Assembly (NCBI GenBank): GCA_032718475.1
Contig: JAUCBJ010006975.1
Coordinates: 62,001-126,000, forward strand
Reading direction: 5' to 3'
Length of the DNA stretch: 64,000 bases
Origin: Nemertoderma westbladi
Lineage: Eukaryota > Xenacoelomorpha > Nemertodermatida > Nemertodermatidae
Part shown: piece after piece, positions 9,978 to 20,185 of the stretch
Layout: every line of letters starts with the position of its first letter
Numbering within the stretch: position 1 is the first letter of the stretch
The notes under the pieces: generated by a model
Told to the model about the DNA's origin: nothing
Database searches by the model: none
What the model saw: the letters and a program-made list of their open reading frames with translations, nothing else
Made by a program: the position numbers and the translations under genes

Positions 9978-10919
9978 TGGATACAGCGCCATATACCGTA
10001 ACAGTATCGTAGCACTTACCGATACTCTTAAAAAGACAAAATTCCTAGAATCTAGGATCCCAGTCCCCAGACACGTTCTGGAATAAAATTACGTCTATTT
10101 AACATTAAATAATAAAATTTACGGGAATAAATTTAAATTCATATATTTCAATGAATTTAATAAATTGTTATTTTTATACAATTTATAACATTCCCAAAAT
10201 TCCATTAATTAATAGATCATGGGAGCGGAGATTCACTCTATTAAGTGTATTAGTGTGCGAGAATCTCCAATATATAGTCAATAGCCGATAAAATCCATAA
10301 AATCATATATAGAGAGGATATTGACCATTAAAGAATTACTATTAAATAGCATCCCAAATCTGTATGCATGAGAATTACCCTAATTCTACCGCTAGCTTTC
10401 CATAATGTCACCATGGCAACAACCACGCTAGAATTAGAAGTGAGTTAAAAGAACAATAAAAGGCTTGCGCATTGAATAGCATACGGAATAAATAGCACAC
10501 CGCTAGTATCCAAGGATACATAATAACAACGTGACATTCTGGAAGGCACTGACTAACGGACAAATGACCCGAATGTGTGATAGAATGTGTACCATTTGTG
10601 ACAGTTACGTGGAATTTGTGCGTTTGTAGGTGAATGTTACTACTAAGGTGTGTTTACAGTAGCGAGTCGCAATTGTGAAAGTAACCCTAACTCTCCAGTA
10701 AGAACCTGAAGTACATCTAAGCCTTTGGGACGGACAGTGGAGTGACTTGTGCCAGTTATCGTTGTCGTTGTGTAGCTACATCGTTGGCGAAAGCACAGCG
10801 ACGACGGTACATCGGCGCTGAGGATCTTGCACTGTCCGGGGGCAAAAGAGGGGTAGGCAGCGACGCCCGCTAGCCTAAATATAAACTCATTATAATATTG
10901 ATAAACTCATATAGCAGAT

Positions 10920-12442
10920 ATGACTAAGTTGATAGAAGATGATCTTGGTATCAGGGAGCGATATACTCTACCTTTACAAGCGTTTGTTGATAGCTTGATA
11001 CGCAGCGACGCTGGTCCAACTACTACAGAGGACAATGGTCGTTATATCGAACCGCCGATGTCCCAGGAGCAACTTACGCGTGAATTGGACTATCGAAAAT
11101 TCACTGCTCGCTATACGCATCGTAATGGTACGCTTATGGACTTCTTAACTACTGGTCATCCTATCGATTTACACGATACGGACGATGTCGACACCGAAAG
11201 GGAAATGGTACGATTTAAATATCCTACCCAGCGGAGGCGGAACGATAAACCGAGAATGGAACACGAGAATTCTATTCGAAACAGACTCGAAAGAGAAGAC
11301 GTTGAGGAGCCGGATAAACGCAGCGACTTCAACGATTATCTGGAATTCCTGAGAGAAACATATCTCAATATTGCCAGTCAACAAAATCTAGAAACTCGAT
11401 ATCCTCAAGGTATACATCATGACCGCATGGCAGAACTCAAACGGCTCTATTCCACTATGATGTATCTTACCGCCGATCGACCGCTACCTGTTGTACCGGA
11501 TAGCTTCGAACGGATGGAGGAATATTGTAAGCTGGAGAAAGATCACTCGCGTTTCCCCTACAAGACGTGCGTTTTTGGTATTATTGCGATGAATGCCCAA
11601 GACCCAACCAACAAACGGAAAGACATAAACATCCGCGGAGACGTTGCTTTAAACACGGTTTTACTCGCTATATTTACGGGAGTTTCGAGCGAAACTTGTT
11701 CGATGTATCACCTACGCTCGTTCGACTCAGACGATCCTTATATAAACCAATGATCAGAGTTTCGGAATACTCGATCAGATCTCCTCATTCCCTAGTGAGA
11801 CCTCAGACTCTTGATCCTATTAGTATGACGGATCCTCCCGAGCTGTACTCACTATTCAAAGATCTAGTGTTACCTGAACAATTAGTCGGTGGCACCCCGG
11901 TTGTGGGCTTCCTAGATATTAGCCCATCCTACCTAGCCGGATTGGGACGCGGACATTTAATATCGCCGTTTAACCCTTACCATCGTCCCGGCTTAACACG
12001 ATATAACCTGTCACCAAAGTGGCGGAGAGCGTTGTACCAAATGAGTTAGACGCTATTCTACAAAGATCAGAAAAGGAACTTACGCTTGTTCAGATAAACG
12101 TAAATTGCACTAGCAAGTCCAAGCGGTAAACAAAGTAACTATATCTCAGTTCGATCGGGAAATCCAGAATCTCTAAGAAGTTATCGAACTTGGACGATCC
12201 TATTCTCTGCGAGAGTTTTTGGATGAACGTATCCAGCTACGAGCGGAGGAAAATCAGCTCGAGGAGAAGCATATCGAAACGGCAGATACCTCGACCATAA
12301 TCCTACACCTTCTGATGCAATCATATTGCACCCTTCACCCAGGAGTTATGGCCCTCCTAGTAAAGTGGCTCCCCCCAAAGAGAAAAGGACTCTTGCTAGC
12401 CTAAAAAAACTGCGTAAACGCCGTCTGCGTAAGAAAGACTAA
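10920..12442 (+). pseudogene. Decayed second copy of the unrecognised zinc-finger/coiled-coil ORF
   Basis: ATG at 10920 opens 277 codons, but homology to the ORF at 727-1323 jumps frame near 11567, just before the Cys pair, then runs to 12049. A further shift near 12020 leads into VVPNELDAILQRSEKEL; more breaks follow, including TAA at 12174-12176 before EVIELGRSYSLREF and a shift near 12300; the last frame ends in KKLRKRRLRKKD and TAA at 12440-12442. Put in order, it encodes an acidic/polar N-terminus, a helix with KRLYSTMMYL, a zinc-binding-like pair (YYCDEC, CFKH), a proline-containing middle, a coiled coil with EENQLEEKH, and a basic tail. No catalytic motif, signal peptide or membrane segment is seen. 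It might be a gag-like or accessory protein of an LTR element; that is inference. Confidence 0.55.
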
Positions 12443-13677
12443 CTGTTTAGAGTATTTTTATATTTTAGAAACTGTGATTTGTTATATTTTATAGACTTAA
12501 ATCCCATTTTCTGGGAGCGGTGTAAAGGCTTTTGCGTAATTAGCCGGTTATTTTCCCCGTAAAGTACTCTGTAGTTGGTTTAACAGGCATAAAAGGCCGT
12601 GTCCTTACTGTATTGTTGTTTTAGAGGACATAAAAGCCATTTCTTCTGTATGTGTACTTTAGCGGACATGATTAGCAATTCTATGACGCAATACGCCGGA
12701 TCCTCTTGAAACAGTGTAACTACCATGACGACGGCTAACAGCTGATATTGCCACGTGGAACATCTTTTTGTTCTTTGTTCTCTCTTTGTTCGGTCGACCA
12801 ATCAGAGCGTTTTTTGCCTCTGTGTTGGAGATTGTATATAGAAACTAGTGAAGTGAGTCAGTATGTGATTTTGTCCACAGCCTACAACACCGGCGTGGAA
12901 CCTCCATGTTTCAGTCTTTAGTTCAACATTAGTAGGCTTAATTATAGAACGTATATCCGTTATCTGATCATAACTCACTGAACTATCCATAACTTAACTA
13001 ATCATACCATAACACAACTTACTTAACTCAATCCGTGTTTCGTACTGCTATTTACTGTCGGTTATTCATTATATTTGTTGATGGAATATTATATTCGGAA
13101 TACTGATAAACAATCAGACACCCCAATCTTCTTGATATACTAAAGGTTAGAGAGACCGGATACATATAACGATTGCGACTTACATTAAGTGGTTTGAAGT
13201 GAATCTAATGCTATTTTATAGGCCCTACACGTATTGTCTGTTGTTCTCCTTATATGTGACTAAAATTAGTGAAGGTCGGCAGATTAGTGTGCATTATTGT
13301 GCAGTATTGTGTATGATTGTGATTGATAACGAAGCATCTCCTAAAGAATGCGCCATATACGTGAATCTATAGCCATCCTGTTGTGTATAGTTTAAGTCAT
13401 AACTCTGTTTATATATTTAAAGCGCCACGTCCTAAAGGAACTGTTAATATTTCCCGAAAGTGAATAATATTTGTCAGAGATTATATATATATTACGATCA
13501 GTCGAATAATACAGTAGGCCTACCCCGCAATACGGTTAGGCTTCCGAATCCAGTCTCCCGGGTATATCCAGCGGGTGAATGATCGCGCATAGACTGGATT
13601 CGGCTAATGTAGTGTATCAAATACTTGTTATAGGCTAAAGACTATTTATCATCTAAAAGACACCCAAATTTGGCAGG
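12443..13677. other. Non-coding AT-rich stretch between two retroelement remnants
   Basis: No credible coding frame. A purine-rich run CTGGGAGCGG followed by TGTAAAGGC near 12510-12525 could be a polypurine tract and LTR start for the upstream ORF, but no matching 5' LTR was found. It contains a 13-bp inverted repeat at 13544-13603. The right edge meets the truncated BEL-2 integrase. Confidence 0.4.
13544..13603. repeat. Perfect inverted repeat, 13-bp arms, 34-base spacer
   Basis: CCGAATCCAGTCT (13544-13556) and its exact reverse complement (13591-13603). The arms could be the ends of a tiny foldback element or a hairpin within an LTR; nothing else in the sequence decides this. Confidence 0.75.
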
Positions 13678-14097
13678 TTAAACTGCTAAAGGTCTGAAAG
13701 CGCGAACATTCCCAGACATATGTGGACCTCGTGGTGGCTGGAAATGAAAGTTAATTCGATGATTTGGGACTAACACATTGGAGAAATCTATGTCATTTAA
13801 ATCATTGAGTGCTTCATGCAGCTGCCGCTCAGCACCCACAAAGTTGGTACCATTGTCACTATATATATCAGTAATCCTCCTTGCTTTCGAGTTAACAAAG
13901 CGACGAAGTGAGTTGATAAATGAGTTTGTCGAAAGGTCTTCAACAACATCTAATCCCACAGCACGAGTTGCAAGACAGGTATATAATGCTACCCAACGTT
14001 TCACCCGTGCCCTTCCCCGTTTAATATCAATGGGACCAAAATAATCTACCCCCATCCTTGTATATGGAGGTAGGTATGGCTCAGTTCTATAAGAAGG
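13678..14097 (-). pseudogene. BEL-2 integrase core, 3' part
   Basis: Residues after the LINE break: GVDYFGPIDIKRG carries the first catalytic Asp, IYSDNGTNFVGAE the second; the expected region of the third acidic residue (Glu in a W-E-R-like motif after PHMSG) is altered, reading PHMSGNVRAFRP, as if a few codons were deleted, and TAA follows. The core joins viral-type cDNA ends to target DNA in this family. The first 135 bp of this segment are repeated on the other side of the LINE. Inactive as it stands. Confidence 0.85.
13963..14097. repeat. Left copy of the 135-bp direct repeat flanking the LINE
   Basis: Base-for-base identical to 15588-15722 by eye; bases outside (C before, G after, against T and A) differ. 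Both copies belong to the BEL-2 integrase, so this is a target-site duplication made when the LINE inserted. Confidence 0.92.
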
Positions 14098-15587
14098 GAT
14101 ACCTGAGTGTTTAAAGCTCATCTATCCCATCATAGTAGACATGTACCGTACAACACGAGTCCCACAAGAAATGAAAACAAATAAGTTGGTGCCAGTTCCC
14201 AAGAAGGGCAACCTAACACTCTATGGTTCTTTTCGGGGAATCTCATTGATCTCGATTGCTGCAAAACTATACAATAGAATTCTATTAAATCGCATCAGGG
14301 ATCCCATTGAGAGACTGCTACGTGGAAATCAGAATGGGTTCCGTAAAGGTCGTGGGACCACGGAGCCCATTTTGGCACTTAGAAGGATAATTGAAGAGTT
14401 ATCAAAAAAGAAAGACAGGCATCTGGCTGTTATCTTTGTTGACTTCTTCAAGGCCTTTGATTCAGTCTCTCGCTCACGTATGTTCAGCATACTTTCATTA
14501 TATGGGATTCCTGATGAAATTATTGCAGCAATCAGATCAGTATACGATGGTTCGACAACATTTGTGTCTACTGTTGACGGTGACACAGAACCATTTGAAG
14601 TGTTATGGGGCGTCCTCCAAGGAGACACACTTGCACCATTCTTGTTCATTATTGTGGTTGACTATGTTCTACGCATGTCCTTAGATCATCATAATGATGA
14701 TGGGGTGATGATAACTCCACCTACTGGCTCCAGAAGTCGAGGAAATCCTGCCAAGTACCTAACTGATCTAGACTTTGCTGATGACTTAGGAGTACTCTCA
14801 GAATCATTAGAGGGAGCCCAGCGGCTCCTCAGCTCATTAGAACATGCTGCTTCTAGTGTTGGTCTTTTTATTAACTCCAGAAAGACCAAAATTCTGACAG
14901 TTAACTTTGAAAGTCCTCAGCAAGTCTCTGATCGGATGAGCATAAGCTCAAAGGATGGTATGCTTGAGCATGTGGACGACTTCTGTTACCTGGGATCATG
15001 GATCCGGAAGTCAGGTGAGGACCTTCGAATACGAAAGGGAAAGGCATGGGCAGCCTTGAATAGGCTTTCCAGGATTTGGAAGTCACCTAGAATTAATCGG
15101 AAACTTAAGGTCCGATTATTTAGAGCAGCAGTAGTTCCAGTACTCCTCTACGGGAGTCCATGCTGGGCTCTAACTGCTGAGGACACCAAATCTCTGGATG
15201 GCACATTCACAAGAATGCTACGCCGGGTACATTGTGTCAAGTACAATGCACACATCTCCAACCAGACACTATATAACATTGGAGGTGTCTCATTGGTTCC
15301 CCCAAGCTTGACACTAGAACAAAATCGCCTCTGCTTTGCAGGACATTGCTTTCGCCGTGAGGACCAGCCAGTGCATAATCTTGTACTTTGGCAGCTTCAT
15401 GGAGTGAATAAGCATGGTGGACAGCCCATGACTTTCTTGAGACGCATCTTAAAGGACACTGGCCTTAAAGATGCGGATGATCTAGCAAATGTCATGGGTG
15501 ATAGGGAGTTGTGGCGGTGCAATTTTGTTGACAAGCCGGCACAGCATTCTTAAAAATGCAGCTGCAATGCAGCATGCCGATCCTAGT
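14098..15587 (+). mobile_element. 5'-truncated non-LTR retrotransposon (LINE) inserted in BEL-2 integrase
   Basis: The 1,490-bp insert lies exactly between the two 135-bp repeats. It starts inside the RT domain (in-frame sequence upstream of the first Met at 14141) and ends 34 bases after the ORF stop, without a poly(A) tail or obvious 3' microsatellite. 5' truncation is typical of target-primed reverse transcription. The orientation is opposite to BEL-2. Because its ORF is intact while the host element is full of breaks, the insertion looks younger than much of BEL-2's decay. Confidence 0.9.
14141..15553 (+). CDS. LINE reverse transcriptase, 5'-truncated ORF2-like protein
   Basis: 470 codons from the first Met; the frame is open back to the insertion edge at 14098. 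Non-LTR RT motifs: KLVPVPKKGN, FRGISLISIAAKLYNRIL, NQNGFRKGRGTTEPI, VDFFKAFDSVSR (motif A Asp), GVLQGDTLAPFLF (motif B), DLDFADDLGVL (motif C, FADD), GLFINSRKTKIL, then VLLYGSPCWAL in the thumb region. The C-terminal part has the AGHCFR...DTGL...DRELWR pattern seen in many animal LINEs. The endonuclease and any ORF1 are absent because of the truncation. I cannot assign the clade with confidence. Two other LINE tails of this general type lie at 25300-25558 and 25891-26130, the second being closely related at the nucleotide level. Confidence 0.88.
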   Translation: MYRTTRVPQEMKTNKLVPVPKKGNLTLYGSFRGISLISIAAKLYNRILLNRIRDPIERLLRGNQNGFRKGRGTTEPILALRRIIEELSKKKDRHLAVIFVDFFKAFDSVSRSRMFSILSLYGIPDEIIAAIRSVYDGSTTFVSTVDGDTEPFEVLWGVLQGDTLAPFLFIIVVDYVLRMSLDHHNDDGVMITPPTGSRSRGNPAKYLTDLDFADDLGVLSESLEGAQRLLSSLEHAASSVGLFINSRKTKILTVNFESPQQVSDRMSISSKDGMLEHVDDFCYLGSWIRKSGEDLRIRKGKAWAALNRLSRIWKSPRINRKLKVRLFRAAVVPVLLYGSPCWALTAEDTKSLDGTFTRMLRRVHCVKYNAHISNQTLYNIGGVSLVPPSLTLEQNRLCFAGHCFRREDQPVHNLVLWQLHGVNKHGGQPMTFLRRILKDTGLKDADDLANVMGDRELWRCNFVDKPAQHS

Positions 15588-15722
15588 ACGAGTTGCAAGA
15601 CAGGTATATAATGCTACCCAACGTTTCACCCGTGCCCTTCCCCGTTTAATATCAATGGGACCAAAATAATCTACCCCCATCCTTGTATATGGAGGTAGGT
15701 ATGGCTCAGTTCTATAAGAAGG
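15588..15722. repeat. Right copy of the 135-bp direct repeat flanking the LINE
   Basis: Exact repeat of 13963-14097, offset 1,625 bp. It carries the BEL-2 integrase codons around GVDYFGP a second time. Confidence 0.92.
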
Positions 15723-16082
15723 AAGATTTGCCATTTGTTTCTTCATGAGCCTATGATCACGCATCTTACAAATCATGCATTTACTTAAGAAAACCTTAAT
15801 TTGTGACCTCAAGCCTATGATCCAATACCTCCTACGAATTTCATTGGTAACATGCTCTCTGCCAGCATGTCCTAAAGACCAATGATAATCATAAATAATA
15901 TGAGGAATTAAAACAGAATCCTTAGGCATAACTACTGGATTTATCTCATCAAAATATAATGCTGTACTAACACAGCGTGAACCCATCCTTAACACACCAG
16001 ATTTATCTACATGAGGGCTCATCCTCTCTAATGGACTTCCTTTCCTTACCGGACAACCTGATAATAACCTCAGACGATCATC
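15588..16082 (-). pseudogene. BEL-2 integrase zinc-binding region and start of core
   Basis: Continues in frame from the RNase H segment after TAG at 16083-16085. It shows an HHCC zinc-binding pattern (HWSLGHAGREHVTNEIRRRYW followed by CMICKM), then YLPPYTRMGVDYFGP, the start of the catalytic core, then runs into the 135-bp repeat and the LINE. The tail after CLATRT is LINE-derived translation. Together with 13678-14097 it makes one integrase split by the insertion. Confidence 0.85.
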
Positions 16083-17069
16083 CTAAAATGGATGCTGGAC
16101 ATAACTTAGTACAGCTACCTTTGCTGCATCCATCTCACATTTCGAAATCCTTTCTGGAGGATGATACTCTAACCCACGACGCTTGCAAAAATATGTACAA
16201 CACGCACGTCTCATTCTTGCTGTACATACATACAACCTATTTGTATTCCTAAAATATTTAATAAACTTAATTGTAAAGCCAGGATTTGAGATCTTAATGG
16301 AAGACAAGAAAAACTTTTGTTTCTCGTCTGACTCATCGACTGGGACATCATATTTAATTGGATCAGCTGGCCATGTATCTTTCATACCTTGGAGAAACTC
16401 GGGACCTGTAAACCACTGTTTACAATCTATTAACTCCTGGGGTGTCATTCCCCGGGATACATGGTCAGCTGGATTCATATTGGTTGGAACATATCTCCAG
16501 TCATTAACTAAAGAATTATTTATTATTTCTGTCACTCGATTAGTTTCAAAAGTTTTAAGTTTCAAGTCTGGATTTTTGATCCACCCAAGGGCAACCTTTG
16601 AATCGGACCAAAACGTTCTGGACACAATTTTTTACCACAATTCCCTGATAATGGTCTGTCCTATCCGCAAAGCCAAGATACAAGATTGTAGTTCTAATTC
16701 ATTGATTGACTTTGGGTTTTTAATCGGGGTGGTACGAGCCTTAGATGTGACAAAGGAAACCATGTGTTTATCACTTTCATGATAACACTTAAGAAGATAC
16801 AACACTGCACCATAACCCTCCTTACTTGCATCGCAGAAGTGATGCAACTCAAACGCGTCATCAGGTTTACGATTATGAAAATGAACTCGTGGGATTTTTA
16901 ACTTAACAAGTGAGGGCAGCTGTATCCTCCATTTTTCCCAAGAATCACTTATCACTGTGGGCAATTTTTCATCCCATCCTAACATGACTGACCACATGTT
17001 TCGCAATATAATTTTCCCTCTGAGGGTAACAGGTGATATAAAACCTAAAGGGTCATACAATGATGACAA
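16083..17069 (-). pseudogene. BEL-2 RT connection and RNase H region
   Basis: Two frame-matched pieces separated by TAA at 16632-16634. The first starts with SLYDPLGFISPVTLRGKI, a hallmark of BEL/Pao pol just after RT, then has FHNRKPDDAFELHHFCDASKEGYGAVLYL with an RNase H Asp, and ELELQSCILAL with the Glu. The second has FWSDSKVALGWI with the next Asp, NPADHVSRGMTPQEL and a linker to integrase. A TAG at 16083-16085 ends it; the frame then continues into the integrase. The 5' boundary overlaps the RT frame by 25 bases, marking a frameshift near 17075. Confidence 0.87.
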
Positions 17070-18435
17070 GGATGACAGACAACCATGTTTTGTACTTGGA
17101 TAGTCACGTCTCGTACTCTAAAGCCAAATTCATCTGTCTCGGTGTTCCATTGTACCCCAAGTGTTTTGCTCTGAGGTAAATGTTCTAAGTCTAAGTCTAC
17201 ATTTTTTGACAACCTTGTCGAATTTATTTGAGCCCAAAATTCTCTACTGTTACTAATAAAACACCTTAAGTTGAAGCCACCACATGCAAGGCAATCAATT
17301 AAGTCCCGCGCTAATGTGACAGCTTCTTCAACTGTACTTACAGATGGTAACCCGTAATCCATATAAAAACTGTGTTGGATTGTCTCATTAACGAGTGGAA
17401 GAAAATCATCTTTATGTGTGTCACTAGTAGGTCGGAGGGTATTTATGGCGACACATGGGGAATCCTTTTTCCCAAAGGCATGTAATGTCATACGGTACTC
17501 TTCAATTTGATCATGAATTTTGTCATTAGACCACCATAAAAACCAACACTATATTGGTCCTTGCGGGTCATTTTGATACAATGAAACATTGACTCTATGT
17601 CACACATAAAGGCAATATCGTCTTGCCTAAATCTAAGCAAGACACCAAATAATAAATTAAGTTGGTTGGGACCTGAGAGCAACATGTCATTTAATGATCA
17701 TCCACGAAATTTCGCGGCTGCATCATTTACTACCCGGATTTTTCCTGGTGTGTCTGGATATGTCACAAAATGATGTGGCACATAATTGGTTTGAGGAGAA
17801 GCAATTAAATCATCACCAACTAATTTAACTGCATACCCACTATCTATATATTCGTGTATTTTCTCAACATACTTGGGAAAATACTGTTTACTTTCTTCAT
17901 TTGACATGAAACGTTTTCCTAAGGAAAACAATCGTTTCTCTGCCAAATGCCGGTTATTAATCATGGTATTGGGATCACAATCCCATAACATACCTACTGC
18001 ATACTTACCATCCTCTTCACAAAAAACAGTTGTCTCTTTGAGGATCTGCCTGGCATGCTTATCATTTGCTGATTCATGTTGAATTGAGTTGTCATGGTCT
18101 TCGAGTCGACCATACCCAAGATTTTCAAGGTCCCAGAACTGGGATAAATGATGTTTAATATCAATAGGTGGTGGAGGTTTTACTTGTGTCTTAAATGCAT
18201 TTACAGATTCTTGTTTCTGCTGGTTACAGAGTGGATTAACAAATGGACCAGAAATGTACCATCCCAAGGGAGATAATGTTGCATATGGTTGGCTGAGGGG
18301 TGAGTCACCATAACATTGTTCTAGTTTATAATGTGCAAGAGGAACATCCTGTCCAATTAGGACACTTACAAATGGTAAATCTATACCTTTAGAATTGAGA
18401 TCAATAGCTGACAAATGCGGAAAACTAGATACCAA
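17045..18435 (-). pseudogene. BEL-2 reverse transcriptase
   Basis: Three pieces. 18435-17698 covers the end of protease and start of RT: PLGWYISGPFVNP, FWDLENLGYG, YAVGMLWDCDP, YVPHHFVTYPD, KIRVVNDAAAKFRG, then TGA in frame at 17698-17700. 17685-17488 has LLSGPNQLNLLFG and FMCDIESMFHCI with the first catalytic Asp, then a 1-base shift near 17540. 17491-17045 has AFGKKDSPCVA and FYMDYGLPS: the catalytic YMDD reads YMDY, so one metal-binding Asp is lost by a single base change. Then EFWAQIN and TLGVQWNTETDEF. The enzyme would be dead even without the stops. Confidence 0.88.
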
Positions 18436-18690
18436 GATGTGATGTTCTCTTTCCTAGCTTCAATTTATCTGACACATAAACGCTAACATCACCTATGACT
18501 CTTCCATCAAATAACGATAAAAATTGGCATTGAGTTATACCAATCTCAACATCATTTTCATGGGAAGAAGAGTTGTCATCGACAAAGAACTATATACTTC
18601 TGGTTCACAATTTAAGATTTGAGTAACTTCCTTGTGTATGAATGAGTTGGTAGAACCACCATCTATTAAAGCGAAGGTAGAAACCATTCT
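18436..18690 (-). pseudogene. BEL-2 aspartic protease region, frameshifted
   Basis: Read across frames, it shows TFALIDGGSTNSFIHKE near 18640-18675, an aspartic protease active site with DGG in place of DSG/DTG, followed by VYVSDKLKLGK near 18470. At least three frame changes break it: near 18700 at a T-rich run, near 18560 and near 18445. In the family this enzyme cuts the gag-pol polyprotein. Confidence 0.7.
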
Positions 18691-19790
18691 TCCACAAATA
18701 AAAAACATTTAAGGAGACGATTGGGAGGATTGTTTGATTTAGGCTATCCTGAAACTTGTTCGTCATTGTGGATAACAGTACCTTTGGATTTTCCTTAGAC
18801 CCAGATGGATACTTATCAGTGACATTTTTGTCTCCCTTTGGCTGCTTGGAAGAGGAGATATTAATCAATTTACGAGTATTTACATTATGCATTATGGATG
18901 CATGATTACCTTGACACTCTGGACATATAAGAGAGAAAGGGCAATTTATTGCTATGTGTCCTGAACGGGAACACTTGAAACAACCATGTTGTTTCCAAAT
19001 TACATTTCCCTTTTGAGAACCAGTCATTGCAATAAACTGTGGACATTTATACAAAAAATGTGAAACTCCTTCACACAGAGAGCATTCTGGAGGAGTATTT
19101 GAAATTACAGGCGATGACAGATTACCCTTTTGCTTGGCTTGAACTACCATTGATGTGACCTTCCTTATGTCCTTAAGAGGATCACTAGATACTTTGACCA
19201 CCTTTCCCTTATCACTACTCTGTTGTTGATCCTTTGTGGAAACTGTGTATAATTGTGAATAATGAGGATGATCTCCAACCTCAGCATAGAAAATCACGAA
19301 ACGAAGAACATCCAATAATGTAGGATCAGAAGCTAGACCTGTTTGTGACCTTCTCCTGTTTGAGATTCGTGTGGCTTCCATCTGCCACTTTCTTATAAGT
19401 TGTTGTGGAAGGCGAGCAATGATTGCACGAAGATTATGATGGCTGATCTCCTGAGGATTTTTCAAATGTTTTAATGTATTATATACATTACGTATCTGAT
19501 CTGCATATAACATCAAATCAGCTGAATTAAACTTAACAGCAGGTCTACCTAGAATAAGAGAATCGAAGGTTGATTGGATTATCTTAGTAACATGACCATA
19601 TCTTTGATCAAGTAATGCCCATGCTAAACGATAGCCATATGGTGCATTGAAAAAACCTTTCACAGCCTCCTTTGGAGGCCCGGTGAGATATGCAAGGAGA
19701 TATGAAAATTTCCCCTGATCACTAATTTGTTTGATTCCTATTGTAGCATTAAAGTTTACTGAAAAAGTAATATAATCCTATGGTGCACCA
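18691..19790 (-). pseudogene. BEL-2 gag core and zinc knuckles
   Basis: Pao-type gag (DUF1759-like) starts near 19790, upstream of the long open frame at 19663, with KFSYLLAYLTGPPKEAV, then GYRLAWALLDQRYGHV and LRAIIARLPQQLIRKW. The knuckles follow: CSLCEGVSHFLYKC, CFKCSRSGHIAINC and CPECQGNHASIMH. The order matches BEL-1 gag. The frame passes into the broken protease near 18700. A stop occurs near 19780 just before DYITFSVNF. Confidence 0.82.
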
Positions 19791-19902
19791 CCAAACCTTC
19801 CAGGTTTAGGTAGTGGTGTATGAGATGAAAGGGCAACACGGTCTAATAATGCCCTCTCATAACCATCATCTCTTCCTGTGTATGAAGATCTGCCAAGAGG
19901 CT

Positions 19903-20151
19903 TTAATATATCACTCTGCCCACCCAGTGATAAATAAGCACCATGTGGTGGGTGATTACTATCCTTACAACCACCGTTACCTGCAGGTGGTCCACGCTAC
20001 TGTCACCTGGAGGTAGGCCATTGCCACCTGGAGGGTGACCACCACCACCACTACAATTATTTGGTAAACCACCACTTCCACTTAGAGAGTGGCCTTCACC
20101 ACTGTAATTCCAGAATGGTGGCTCTTCACTTCCAACAAATGGTGGACTCAC
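19903..20151 (-). pseudogene. BEL-2 gag Gly/Pro-rich segment
   Basis: Short open frame with GGLPNNCSGGGGHPPGGNG, a low-complexity linker between the coiled-coil part of gag and the Pao core. The last 25 residues (VVVRIVITHHMVLIY) look out of frame. No function can be assigned beyond a flexible linker. Confidence 0.5.
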
Positions 20152-20185
20152 ACTTCCAACGTTTGGGGTGCCAGTGTATGTAATG

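Larger units (their letters stand above)
6706..10919. other. Non-coding spacer between two divergently oriented retroelement genes
   Basis: No convincing coding sequence; open frames at 7044-7484 (-), 9025-9297 (-) and 9636-9872 (+) resemble no family I know. The part next to 6705 should contain the BEL-1 5' leader and LTR, but I could not fix LTR ends or a primer-binding site. The stretch holds a degenerate motif cluster (7602-7990), several hairpins, a GC-richer part at about 9020-9300, inverted CCAAT boxes near 9510 and 9570, an 18-bp palindrome (9613-9630) and a 25-bp tandem repeat (9888-9977). It separates minus-strand BEL-1 from the plus-strand ORF at 10920, so a divergent promoter region is possible but unproven. 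Confidence 0.5.

Noticed and set aside
12510-13677. LTR for the plus-strand zinc-finger ORF
   Set aside because: A purine run followed by TG is present, but I found no second copy upstream of 10920, so the call cannot be supported.
14329-15086. Minus-strand frames inside the LINE
   Set aside because: Antisense shadows of the RT ORF.
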